Below are positions 11,601 to 23,599 of a DNA stretch of 64,000 nt, piece after piece; within the stretch, counting starts at the first letter, position 1, and each line of letters starts with the position of its first letter. A model generated the notes under the pieces. The model was given only the letters and a program-made list of their open reading frames with translations, had not been told where the DNA came from and searched no databases. Source of the stretch: Erythrocercus mccallii (Eukaryota; Chordata; Aves; Passeriformes; Dicruridae); the NCBI GenBank assembly GCA_013397435.1, contig VZRG01001506.1, positions 7,727-71,726 of the forward strand, in the 5' to 3' direction. The position numbers and the translations under genes are program-made.

Positions 11601-14600
11601 GCTGGCAGCAGGCCTGCAGGCACTGGGGCTTTAAACCCATGAAAGAGGTTCAAAAATAAAGCCAAGCCCCACCATCCTTGCCTGAAGCTTATTCAGCCCA
11701 AATCAGGACAGATAATTCCCTTCACAGACATCATCGAGTCCACCTGGGGCTGGGGAGCAGGAGACAAGCAGGGAGAAGAGCCAAAATGTTGATCTGGGAA
11801 GATGGTGGTGCCCCAGACCACTCAAAGCCATAGGAGCTGTGGCCCAGCAGAGCACAAGGAAATCACATCAAAACTCAAACCCTTCATTTTCTGCCCAGAT
11901 TAATTGCAATTGATCATTCCTGGCTCTAGCCACAGAGAATGTGTGTGCTTGCAGTGCCAGGAGGAGGTGGAGGAGTGGAAATGAGATACAACTAGGATTT
12001 CATGGCTAGCCCATACAGAAATATTTATTTTCAATTGTATTTCACCCAGAAAATCCACTCAGATCAAAATAGCAATTTTCATTTTGGTCAACTCATTGGG
12101 GGAATTGGCCAAAAAAAAAAAAAAATGGGGCGGGGGGGAAGTAAAAGAGCATGTGTAAAGCAAGCTGTGATTTCCAAAATATTTAGGAAATGTCACTTAG
12201 CAAAATAGCTTCCTTCTCCCCAGTTTACTTCAACACAAAAAGGTACTTTTAACATACATATATGTGTGTTTCATATGGAAGGAATAAAAATGTCATGGAA
12301 GAAGTAAGATAAAACTCCCAAAATATCTCTTATGTAGCCTGAAAGACTCTTATCATTTTCCAATCCACTCTTGGCAAGAGATGAAATAATATTGCTTCAG
12401 AATTTCAAAACTGGGCAGATTTATTTCCAAGAGGCACACAAGGACTCTTGTAAAGCAGTCAAATACGGAGAGCAGTGGCCAAGGGTGTGATCAAACCTTC
12501 ACTGTTGGAATGCAGCCCTGGAAGAGCCTGAATCCAAAATGCACAAATTACCTTTTAGTTGTTGATCTGTAATTCTGGGGCGCCTGGGTTTTGAGCAGGG
12601 ACTTTCATTTAAATGTCCAAGTTCTACTAACAGGGGAGGGGTGCCAGAAGGAAAAAATGAGCCCCAGGGAATGAGCTGGATGTCATGGTGCCATTTGGGG
12701 ACTTTGTTTGTGTCTCCCCCCAGGGCTGGGTATCAGCTGCTGGTGTCACAGTTGATTCCAATACTAAGAGTCGCTCCTGTTGAGGAAGAAGAGGAGCACA
12801 AGAGGTAGGAACATGCACATCAGCCTGCAGGTGCCAAAGAATCCCCAGAATCACTGTGAGAGATTGCCAGATGAAGCAGCAAGGATTGGTAGCCTGCAGC
12901 TCCTGAGGGCATCCTCCAGGTTAGCCCAGGTGGCTTCCAAACTGCTGCAGGGGACAAGCCTTGAAGAAGAACATTCAGAATTGGCAATAAGGAGTGGTCC
13001 AGTGATCACGGAACACTGCAGAAAGGACTCAAACTTGGCATAAGTCACAGTGAAGCTCTCCATCTCCTAAATTCTTGTATTAACTAAAAGAGAATTTGAT
13101 TGAAATAAATAAATAAAAACAAAAACTTCCAGTGAGTTACTCATAAATGAACTGAAGGAGTTCATAAATGAGCTGAGGAATTTTGGTTTGTCTGTCAGCA
13201 ATAAGCTACATTTTTGAAGAAAGAGCAGAGATATGCTATCTTGATGTAAAAATATGAACTCAGTAATTGGAGAAAAATAATTCAGTTACTGACAACAAGC
13301 TTGTAAAGAACTTGTTCAACTAAAATAACAGGACTTTGTGTAAATCCAGCAAATCTTTACACAAATCTGTAAGAATAGTTTTGGCATAGGCAAATAACAA
13401 AGCAAGAAGCTGAAATTTCAAAGTAAAATCAACTCTCTCTGAGAGTCAGTAACAGAGATCCTATCTCCTGCAACAACTAATTTAACCATGTCACCCTGCA
13501 GTTAGTTACACTTAAGGAACAATAATATTTAGTGTAAAAACTATTCCAAACAATCCAGTGTCATGGGTTCTGATCTAGATTTTGTCAATCCCCTTTGTGC
13601 TGCCAGCAAATGGCTCCTCTTCCCAGCCTGCCACTGCTTTGCTGGTTTGTTCCTTCTGCACTATTCCTGATCTTTCAGGTTGGAAGAGTAGCCATGGAAG
13701 AGGAGGGGGTTACCAGCTTCCAAAGGTTTTATGAGCTCTGTCCCTGGCATGTCTGGAGCGTGGCCTTGCTGCTGGATTTCCAAGGCCTCCAAGGACAGTT
13801 CCCATCACCTGTCTGGTCCTGGGTCCTGTCCCAGGGCTGGGCCACTCTCTCAGGGACAGATCCCATCCCAGCGTGCAGCCGGTTCCCCTGCCACTCCTAT
13901 GGCCTCCTGCCCTTGCAGGGCCCAGGACTCCCTCTCCACCTCATTCTGCAGGGAGAGCAAAGCCACCCCCAGCTCTCCTCCCCAGTGCTCCCAGTGGCCC
14001 TCCCCTGGGCTCTCCAGTTCCTGTGCCTCTCCCCTGTGGAGAGGATCTGAGGCGGGATGCCGTGGTGTGCACTGAAACACTGATGCTATGCAAACAGGAA
14101 CACAAGGACTATTTGTACTTTAACCCCATCAGCAGTGAGCCTACAAACAGCTGTCAAACACACTGAGCTGTAAAGGCTCCCTGTTTTCCAGCAGAACCTT
14201 CAGAGCAGGAACTAAGGAAGCTGTAGCTGACCTTAGCTGAGGAAGCGCTGGTGGAGCTGTCTCTGCTTTTCCAGACCTTCTGCAGGACGTGGCTGAAAGA
14301 GGAAGCTGCCAGCAGAGTTTTTAACAAATACTCTGTTTATGATTGTCATAAGATGCTGAACAAGGGGAAGGCAAGAAAGGGATGAAAGCCCAGAAGAGAG
14401 CAACTGTTAATCTTGACTTCCACCCAAGCCTACTGCATGTATTATATTTTATTACAAACATTTCTTACAAAAAGTCCACACGTAGATCAAATGATCCCAG
14501 TGGAGTGACATGGTTTAGCACTAGCCAACATACTAATATCTGTCTTGCTTGATTTTCCTTTTTCCTGGCATGTGAAGCATTTTGAAATCATCTGGCGCTT

Positions 14601-16837
14601 CCTACTGCTTCAAGACTTACAAGGTCCCAAAGCCAGTCATTCAGAAGACTCCCAAGTCACCCTTTGGAAAACTTTTGGGTGTATGCGTGACCAAGCTTTT
14701 CTCTTGGAGCCTCAGCTAAAGCAGACTGCTCAAAACCTAGGCTGTCCCAGAGACACATTCCCTCAGTCACTGGATGTGACAATTGCACCAGTGAATATGG
14801 TCCAAGCTTCAGGCAGGCAGCCAGCATCCCGAAGTGTTTGATAAAACAGAGTGTGTCTTCATTCCAAATTACGACAGAGCCCCTGGATTTCAAATTGTTC
14901 ACAAAGGAAAGATCTGTATGAAATATCTAAGCCTTTCCAAAAAAAAAAAACCAAATCCCGCAAATGCTTGGACGTGGTCCATTTTTTCATGTAATATACA
15001 GAAACTTCTCAAAAACTGGGTGGGGAATTGTTTCAGAAAAGGGCAAAACCTTCCAAACTGCTTGCTTCCAAAAGCCCTCTCAGCCCTGTGGAGGAGGTGG
15101 AGAGATATTTTGCTGGAGTCCCAGTGGAATCACCTCAGGGTGCACACGATCAGCCAGGAAAGGGCAGATCTGGAGATTTCTTCGCAGCCAGGCTGCAGCA
15201 GGAGGGACCACTGGGTCATCTCTGGGCTCTGCAGCTTCCCTGGAGTGGGGTCTCTCCTGTGCTCCAGTATCGACCATTTGGATCACAACCCTCAGTGCCA
15301 GAAAGAGAAAGAAGCTGCTCACTGTCTCAGTCCTATTCTCCCCTGAATAAAGCCTTGCAGGAAAGGGAAGGGATCATTTCATTTCTTAAAGGGCAGCTGA
15401 ATCCCCTCTAAATGGCCACATTCTTGTCCCTTTTGCAGAGCGTGACGGGTGCCAAACTTGGTCACAAAGGCGTATTCACAGCTTTTTCCTTCCTACACAT
15501 TCAGGAGTTGAAAGCCAGTTTGGTACAAACTCCCCAAAATGACTTATTCAGCAGCTGCTTGCCAGTTTCCTGTTTGCAGAGCAGGGGGGCTGGAGCAGGG
15601 GCATGAGCCCCAACACCGGGCACGCTGCCGTGGGGACCCTGTGCCTCTGGTGCTCCCTGAGCCTGGCAGAGCATCAGCCACTGCTGACCGCGCTCGGCTT
15701 GGGCAGAGACCCCATCACCAGACTGACCTTTTCACCTCTGCTCTTGGTTTCACCACCAAATTTGCTTTTTCTTGAGGTCACTGGTCCCTGGGATATGTTC
15801 CAGCTCTAATGAGGATCTTTTCCCTAGTAAATAATCCCTCCTCTCACCAAGGGAATGGAGCAAATGCTCAGCCTCAAGCTACTGAGCACTGAGGGCAGCC
15901 AGCTCCTACCCTTGCCAACAGCCGTGGAAGTGATTATCCTCCCTGGGATCAAGAGACTCAATGTCTTGTCTAAAAACCTGCAGGAAGACATTGAGGGAAC
16001 AGGGACAAAGCTGTCCTTCAGCTCATAGGTTCATTTATAGCAGGGAAATCAGAAAAAATGGACAAACCTTGCTCACCACAATGCCACCTTCGTACTGGCA
16101 GCCACAGATCCTTCCTCATAGCCTCTCCGCTCCACCATACTTTGGAGAAGTGTAGGAAAGACCAGGGTAGGGACTGTCCAGATGCTTTTTATCTGGGAGC
16201 TGAGCTCCAAGGAGTGGTTTGGGGTGGCAGGGTGTCCCTGCTGGGCACACCATGGGTTTGCAAAGGAGAGGGAACCCCTGGGTCTGTGCAAGTTCACAGA
16301 AAAAAGAGTGTCTGCTGTGAATGGGTCAGTGGTGACTCCTGGTTGCAGGGAGAGATGATCAGGAGGTTTTCTCAAGGCTGGCTTTTGGTTCTGTGGTTTT
16401 TTCACCATCTGTGACTGCCAAAAGTATGGTTTCCCTTCTCAGCCTCCTATATGGCCTTTTGCTGGAAAACACCCATGTAGTGTCTGCAATCCCTGCAGCC
16501 ACCCTCACTGCTCAGCTCCCAGAGAGGAGCTGCAAACTTCCCCATGTCCATGACATCTCCAGTAAAACAACTTGCCTCATGCAAGGGACAGCCTTCCCAA
16601 GAGCAGGCCACAGCCCATGGGGAAGGATGCCTGTGCTGGTGGATAGAGGTGTATTTCTTCCACAGTGCCACCATCTCTCCAGCTCAGATGTTGTAACTGA
16701 GCCAGCTGGGTCCTCGTGCCCTGAGCCAGCAGGCTGCTGGTATGAGCCAGAAGGATTTCACTGCAGTGGCCCCATGCTCTTTCACAGAAGCAAACACCAC
16801 ACTGGTAGCCAGGCAGGGGTTGGGCTCTGCTCCCAGG
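8700..16837. other. Spacer between the two CpG islands, no gene seen
   Basis: No exon with recognisable protein similarity was found on either strand. The segment includes a small CpG-enriched patch near 9.13-9.33 kb, an AT-rich stretch at about 12.0-13.6 kb, a 21-bp imperfect tandem duplication at 13141-13181 and short A runs (for example at 12111-12125). The open frames here lack codon structure, conserved motifs or flanking splice signals that would make a case for a gene. Confidence 0.6.
13141..13181. repeat. 21-bp imperfect tandem duplication
   Basis: Two adjacent copies, both starting TCATAAATGA, differ by a few substitutions. They lie in AT-rich intergenic DNA. No function is suggested. 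Confidence 0.7.
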
Positions 16838-17095
16838 CAACCAGCGACAGGACGAGGGGACACAGTCTGAAGTGGCACTAGGGGAGGTTTAGGTTGGACA
16901 TTAGAAAGAACTTTTTCACAGAAAATAAGATTCGATTGCAATGGACTGCTCAGGTGGAGTCACCATTCCTGGAGGTGTTTAAGGAAAGACTGGATGTGGC
17001 ACTCGGTGTTCAGAGCTGGGTGACAAGGTGGTGTTTGGTCATAGGTTGAACTCAAAGATCTCAGAGGTCTTTTCCAACCTAATTGATTCTGTGGT
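16838..17095 (+). mobile_element. CR1 LINE 3' fragment, sense
   Basis: The sequence follows the sense-strand CR1 3' end. In order: a GAC-AGGACGAGGGG segment, GGAGGTTTAGGTTGGA, a tract on the pattern of a failing-to-align 'attaggaaaaatttcttcacag' core, GGTGGAGTCACCATTCCTGG, and a terminal TCTTTTCCAACCTAATTGAT followed by TCTGTGG. It is truncated at the 5' end, as nearly all avian CR1 copies are, and has diverged by substitutions and small deletions. The reverse transcriptase region is absent, so it is not autonomous. Confidence 0.88.
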
Positions 17096-20000
17096 AGGCT
17101 CAGGCTGTCTCAGCTGGAGCTATTTAATCAGCAATGTGCTGATAAGCTGACCACCAAAGCTGTCCACTGAGGATCATTAGCAGCAGGGCAGGGGTAAATG
17201 AGCTCAGATGTGGTTTCCTGGCAGCAAGGGACCCTTTCTGCTCACTGAGCATTTGTTCTTTCAGCAGTGGCTATTTGTACATGCCAGCAGTGTTCACACC
17301 TGACCCTGGCTGCAGACCATAAACATTGCCCTGCTGCAGCAGTGACGGGGCAGAGGAGCCTGGGGCTGCCTTCACAGGGCTCCCTGTGCCAGTCACAGGA
17401 GTGGGACAGACACTCAGCCACATGGCTGCATCCCACTCTGCCATGGTGTGCTCCTGAGACAAGGGGCAGAAATGCCTCTGGCAGGAGCAGCAAGTACTGC
17501 TGAGGGTGGATTAGGTCAGGAATGTGGAAGGATTTGACGGTTCAGACACCAGAGATGAAGACAGGGGTACTGCAGGCAGAGAGCCAAGGCACACTGGTAC
17601 TCACATCCCCTGGATCAGGCCTCCTGCCCCAGCAGAGAGGAGCCACTCCAGCCTCATTCATTTGGAAAGTGTGCATCCCTCCTTTCTGGAAATGGGCCTA
17701 TCCCCACCATCATCCTTTCCACGTGGTTGCCATGGAGAGAATAAATGTTTTTGTGCCTTTCCTGAGTTAAGTTTGGTTCTAGCTGCAAGAAGAACTGATT
17801 AGCAAAGTTATATTGCTTGGTGGATCTGAGGGTAATGCTCCAAGTCCATGGTGTGCACACATCCTTTGGGCTCGTGGCATCAGCCCCACTGGCATTCCAA
17901 CAGGAGCATGGCTGGGACATGTGGGAGGGATCTCAGGCTAGTGGGACAGAGCTCCTGGATGGGAGCATAAGCATTTCCAGCATAAGCTCCTCAGCCTTGC
18001 TGCTGAGCTGAGATTCACCTGCAGCATCTTAAGCACTGATCTTGTATAAACCACTGGCTGATAAACACACTGTGCTGTGCACTGGAGCTGCTGCTTCTGA
18101 CTCCAAATGGACATTGCTGAGGAAAAACCAGCGATCCCCAGAAGCATCAAAACCAAACACTTAGGAAACTCTTCCAGGAGAAGCATTTGAAAGACAGGAG
18201 AGTGCCAGCACAGCAATCTGGACATGTCAGAGACCAGGGAAGATGGAGAGACCACAGCATCCAATGCTGCTGATTCAGAGTCAGCCCTCACCAAGCTTAA
18301 TATAATTCTGTTGCACATCATCACCCCCAAGGAGCCTCAGTAGGTGAGTGGTGTTGCAAGTGAGGCCAGTTTTTCATGGTATGTGCTGTATTCTTACAGC
18401 TACTGATTCAGCTAAAAGCATGTTCCACCCTGGGGCTGGGCAATTACAAATTTAGCAGCTCTAGTTCCAGGTCCATAAATATCTTTGTGGTAACCTTTCT
18501 CATTGCATCTGGGAAGGGCCCAAACAGGAAATCTCAGGTAGAAATGGGAAATGAAACCTCATAATTTGAGGCATCAATCATATGGTAAAGTTAGGAGAGG
18601 AGTTAGCCTGAGTACAAAGGAGCTTGTCCCTGGCAGGCTTCTAGAAATAGAAGCAACAATTTCTTCTGGTTTCCTGGAAATCTTGTATCTGAAGTTGCTC
18701 TTAATTTTCCTGCTGGAAAAGGACTAAAATCTGACCTACTTTTGAGCAAAAGAGCCATTGGAATGAGAGTCCCAAAACAGACTTGGGCATAGATGCTCCC
18801 ATGGTGCCCACTGAGGCTGGTTGTTCAGTGCAATGAGATAATGCTTCTCTGGATGGATTTCAAACAAAGAGATTCTGTAATCAAGGCTTCAAATAAAATT
18901 ATCTGCCTTGTTGTTCAGGGCTAAAGAGTCCATCCTAATATTGAAAGACAGTTGTGTCTTCTGTCTTGAGCTTGAGTTTTGTCATAATTTTTTTTAAAAA
19001 AGCCTGGTAACCAAACCACTGAGGAGCCACTGCTCAAAGTGAAGTCAGACTCTGAAATCAGCCCTCACAAACAGTTGGTTTTGTGGCCTTTTGAAAATAA
19101 TTCTCTTCAGATGTGCAATTGGGAACTTGCCAGGCCACTCCAGATATTTCCCCAGAGGTCCAGATGGTACAAAAAGACATGGAAAACAAGATATGTCATT
19201 CTTAAATAAGATTAGTGACACTCTGCCTTGCTGTAAAGTACTCTCATTGTATCAGCGTGGGTTTGGGGTGGATGACCCAAAGCTCTGCAGCCCTTTGCAA
19301 AGAGAGGGTGTTGTGAGGGACTTGTGCAGGGTTCCATGAACACATCCCAGGCAGCCCAGTCTCACTGGAGGAGATGAAAAGCATCTTCCACACCACCACA
19401 GTGACATTCTTTTTAGCCGTAACACTCAAAACACTGCCGGAGTGAAAATCCTGTCAGCCTCAGAGCACCCAGGGAGCCCCTGCCTCAGCTTCTCAGAGTG
19501 ATTCTGAGAGCTGCCCTGGGACAAAATGCTTAAAATCTGCTGTTCTCCTTGGTTGAGAAATTCCAAAGAAGGGGGTTTGGAAAAAGTTACCATTCCACTT
19601 CACAATGAGGACCAGATTTTCAAGAATTCCTACTGAAAGAAAATTCCAACACATTTGGAAACTAATTTTGGACAACAGAAATATTTCCATCCATTTGGAG
19701 GAGAGAGGGAATAAACCTCCCACACAGAGCATACTCCCAGCACAGCTCTGAGCCCCAGGGTGTCACTCTGGAGGACAGGGGGTCCTGGCCAGCTGAGGAC
19801 ACTTCCCAGTTCCCTGAGAAGCACAGGGAGGAGATGTCCAAACAACTCCCCGCTAACTTGGTAGCATCTGCCTCGCATTTTTGTTTGTGTATCTGGTTTC
19901 AGTCTTGAACAAAAAAATGAAACAAGACCAAGCCCTGGAGAGCACTTGCTCAGTGTGTCTGGGCAAAGCCATGGTAAGCCCATCTTGGCAGGCTTTGAGA

Positions 20001-20270
20001 GGGAAAGCTAAGCCACTCCTCAGCCTCCCCATCTTCTCCAACAGAATGTTCCCAGAGTCCCCAAGGAGATGGATGTGGGATTTAGCAGGACTTCAGGAGC
20101 CACCTGCGGATCAGGGGCTGCCCAGCAGAGCCAGCAGCTCTTCCAGACCTCTTAGACTTCATCACCTGCACCAGAGCTCAGTCCTTAATTGCTCTTTGGG
20201 AACCATGGGAGTATCTGGACCATTCTCCAGCTACCAGAGCAGCAGAGCCAAGGGCCTGACTCATCTCCCT
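17096..20270. other. Intergenic sequence, nothing recognised
   Basis: About 3.2 kb lies between a CR1 fragment and the minisatellite. No exon, RNA gene or repeat family is recognisable. Short open frames are scattered over both strands without supporting features. Confidence 0.6.
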
Positions 20271-20278
20271 CTTCGGGA

Positions 20279-20592
20279 TGGAGCTGGGGGAGCTGGGATG
20301 GAGCTGGGATGGAGCTGGGGTGGAGCTGGGGTGGAGCTGGGGTGGAGCTGGGATGGAGCTGGGATGGAGCTGGGGGAGCTGGGATGGAGCTGGAGGAGCT
20401 GGGATGGAGCTGGGGTGGAGCTGGGATGGAGCTGGGATGGAGCTGGGATGGAGCTGGGATGGAGCTGGGATGGAGCTGGGGGAGCTGGGATGGAGCTGGG
20501 ATGGAGCTGGGGTGGAGCTGGGGTGGAGCTGGGATGGAGCTGGGATGGAGCTGGGATGGAGCTGGGGGAGCTGGGATGGAGCTGGGGTGGTG
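20279..20592. repeat. G-rich 11-bp minisatellite with higher-order structure
   Basis: About 310 bp consist of a tandem 11-bp unit, TGGAGCTGGGA or TGGAGCTGGGG, with occasional 9-bp shortened units that create a GGGGG run. The runs fall at 20286, 20372, 20478 and 20564, which are 86, 106 and 86 bp apart, showing a superimposed higher-order repeat. The unit contains no stop codon, so all + frames read through it as an 11-residue glycine/tryptophan-rich repeat; these are artefacts of the repeat, not genes. The G-rich strand is +. Confidence 0.95.
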
Positions 20593-23563
20593 GACAGCCT
20601 AAAGGCCGCTGCTGTCCCTCAGCCCCCGTGCCCCACTGCAGACACAGGAATGTTTCATGGGATAATGATAGCCCAGTGGAATCTGACTGCCCGCCGGACT
20701 GCTGCATGCTGCTGCTTGCAAAATACTATTTCTGGCACCATCACCATCCCAAACCCCAGACCATAACCCTGCAGCCACAGTCTGCCCGATTCCCAGAAAT
20801 TCCAGCAATGGATGAGGCAGGGGATTTTTCTCACACACCCACACAGGAACTTAGAAAAGGAAAAGCTAAATGTATATGCAGAAGCTGTTGATGATGGTCA
20901 CCTAAGTCCTACCTAAGCATCCAGCCTGGAAAAGCTGCTGTCTCCTGAGATATGAAATGCTCCCAGGGCTTTACTCAGGAATTTTCTCCTGGGATCTCTG
21001 ATTGCAGCCCCTCCTTGTCCAGGATGACCCCCTGTCACTGACTGAAATGTGTCTGCCATATTGTGGGGAGAACAACTCATTGTGCAGTTGAAGAATCTAA
21101 GTTTCTCCAGGGATTATTCTAATGAGACACCAGCTATTTTTACCCCATATCATATGTTGGAAATACAACTTTAAAAACACACTGGAGCAGCCAAGTTAAA
21201 TACTGTAATAACCTTGAAAATAGGGTTAGCAACTTTAATGGCTAACAACAACATTTCCAGCAATAACTCCAAAGCAGAGGGAATAACTGCCATGCTTCTT
21301 GGCACATGCTGGACTCTGGGAGAGTCAGGGATCAACCTGCAACCCTTGACAGGAGCTCACAGCTATCCAAGTCCATCAGCAGAAGCTCTGTCATAACCAC
21401 TGCAAATGATGGGTGGCTGAAGTGGCTCAGATAAAGAGTGTCAAATCCTAGAAACAAATTACATTTACAACAGCTTCTGTATTCATGAATATCACTACAG
21501 CAGGTCTCATAAATTTTCCAGCAAACCAGTGATTATGGCTAATGGGAAGGAGGCCAGTGGCTTAGTGCCCAGAGTAGCTTGGGAATGCTGGGCTCCCTCA
21601 CAGCTCACGCTGGGACCAGAGCAGGAAGGAGCAGCCCCGAGTCCTGCCTGACCACAGTCCTGCAGTGCCATGGTGCTGGGCAGCTCAGCAAGCCTGGGAA
21701 AGCCAGAGGCCTGCAACCATCCACCACCACTGGGCTTCATCCTGCTTTACTTTTCCTAGGCCACGTAGAGAGCTCCTGTACCAGGACCCTGCTGCCTAAG
21801 CTACATCCTCATGCTCAGAAACTGAGGTTTGGCAAAAGCTCCGGGGAAAAAAAATCCCTTCTTCTTCCCAAAATATCACACATGCTCTACAGTGGGCTAG
21901 TCTGGCAAATCTCCAATTACGTGGGCACAGGTTTGGAAGGACTGGGGTTAAACTTCGCTCCAAATGCACACAGAGTTTTCATCTTATTTTACAGCTGCAG
22001 GCTGCCAGCTCAGTTTAGGTCTCAAAGCCCTTTCGCTGCCCCGCACCCTGTCCCTTTTCAGGTGGGGCCTGGTGGTCCCAGGGGCACAGAGATGCCTTGT
22101 CTCTGCAGCCAGCTGAGTGATGGCACCACACCAGCTGAAGGCCTGTGTCCAGTTTGGGATGTTGGATGAACAGATCATCAGGGATGTGCCCGTTCTGCTT
22201 CCCCAGGGCCACCCAGGAAGCTCCTTGGCACTGGGGCTCAATTGCACCTGGGTTTCCAGGGCTGCTTGGGGAGAGAGGCTCCTTGAGAAAGCCCCTGGGA
22301 TTTTGCTCAGCTGCAAAAGCCCACAGCAGACAGCCTCCAGGGGTCAATGCATTTCACCAGGGTTAAACTTGTTTCACCTTGAGCACAGCTCTATGCAGAA
22401 AACAGGGAATTGAAAAAACATTGTCCAAACAAGCGACCCTCACCTGTGCAAAGTAACATCCTCCTGTGCTTGCCCATTTTCCAAACCTCTTAGAAACCTG
22501 CTGGCTAATGCAAGAGCAGCCCTGGAAAGCCCCCAGCTCTGGCCTGCTGTGTGCACAGCTCATAGGGGGTTTCAGACTTAAGGGATTTTCCTGAACACAT
22601 CACAGTGTGGATAGACCAAGCAATTTTGACAGCACTGGGATGATTAAAGACAAAGTTTGGAGCTTTGGAAGGTTTTTCTGTTTTCTGTGGTCTGCAATGC
22701 CACTTTAGCACCTGCCTTTAGCTTTGGGAAGACCCATCCCATGGACACCAACTGGGTAAAATGTTGCTCAGCAGTTTCTTTAATACCCCAGGTTTTGGTT
22801 AGTGTAGCCCACTATGCCAGTGGCTCATTTGTTTCTTATTGTGGAATATCTCCAGATCCTAGGTTTGTGGCTGCAGTCCACATCACTGGTCCCATCCCTC
22901 TCTGCTGGCATCCTGCTCTTTCCTCATAGCTCTGAAACTCCTTTGACCTTCCTTCCCGCAGTCCCTAAAATAGTTTAACTCCTTTCCATATTTAGAGGTC
23001 AGGCTCAAAATCCGTTGTGTATTCCAGCAGCAGAAACCCAGGTGCCAAAGTACGAGGATGAAGGCAGCCCCTGGGAGCACCTCGCTGTGCCATGGCCAGG
23101 AGACCACGGGAGAGGGCTGGCATGGGAGCTCAGCCTCTCTTGTTCCCACCCACACCAAATCCTGGGAATACACATTATCCCATAACAGTGGGATCAGCCA
23201 CGTGGACGTACTTCTCTTGGGAAAGGGCAGACAAACAGCACGCTGTAGAGTGACAGGGCAGGACAGAGGAGTTACAGAAGCATTTCCTTTCTCATGATCA
23301 CTCCATTTATCTCTGATTAGAACAGGGGTTTTTTAAACTTCAGTCAGCCTGGGAAAACGGGATGGTAGTTCCTCTAACTGTCCAGCAAACTGCTTGTGGA
23401 AAGCATTTGTGAGAGCTCAGCTAATCCACAGAAATTGCTCCAGACAGGCAGCACTGACTCCAAAAATTTGTTATACATTTAACTTCTAAATTTCTTAGTC
23501 AAAAACCCTAAACTCAATTCCAATAGGAGCTGGCTTGTAATGAATTTGGTGTGGATGCCAGTG

Positions 23564-23599
23564 TGAGGTGTGTAAATAGCGTGTGTAAATAACACCTCA
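23564..23599. repeat. Short inverted repeat enclosing a direct repeat
   Basis: TGAGGTGT at 23564-23571 pairs with ACACCTCA at 23592-23599. The loop holds two near-identical GTGTGTAAATA segments. The stem is short and may be chance. Confidence 0.6.

Noticed and set aside
19881..20891. A 336-codon open frame, the longest in the window
   Set aside because: Over 100 codons are the 11-bp minisatellite, which lacks stops in every + frame. The flanks have no protein similarity, and the other frames are open too.
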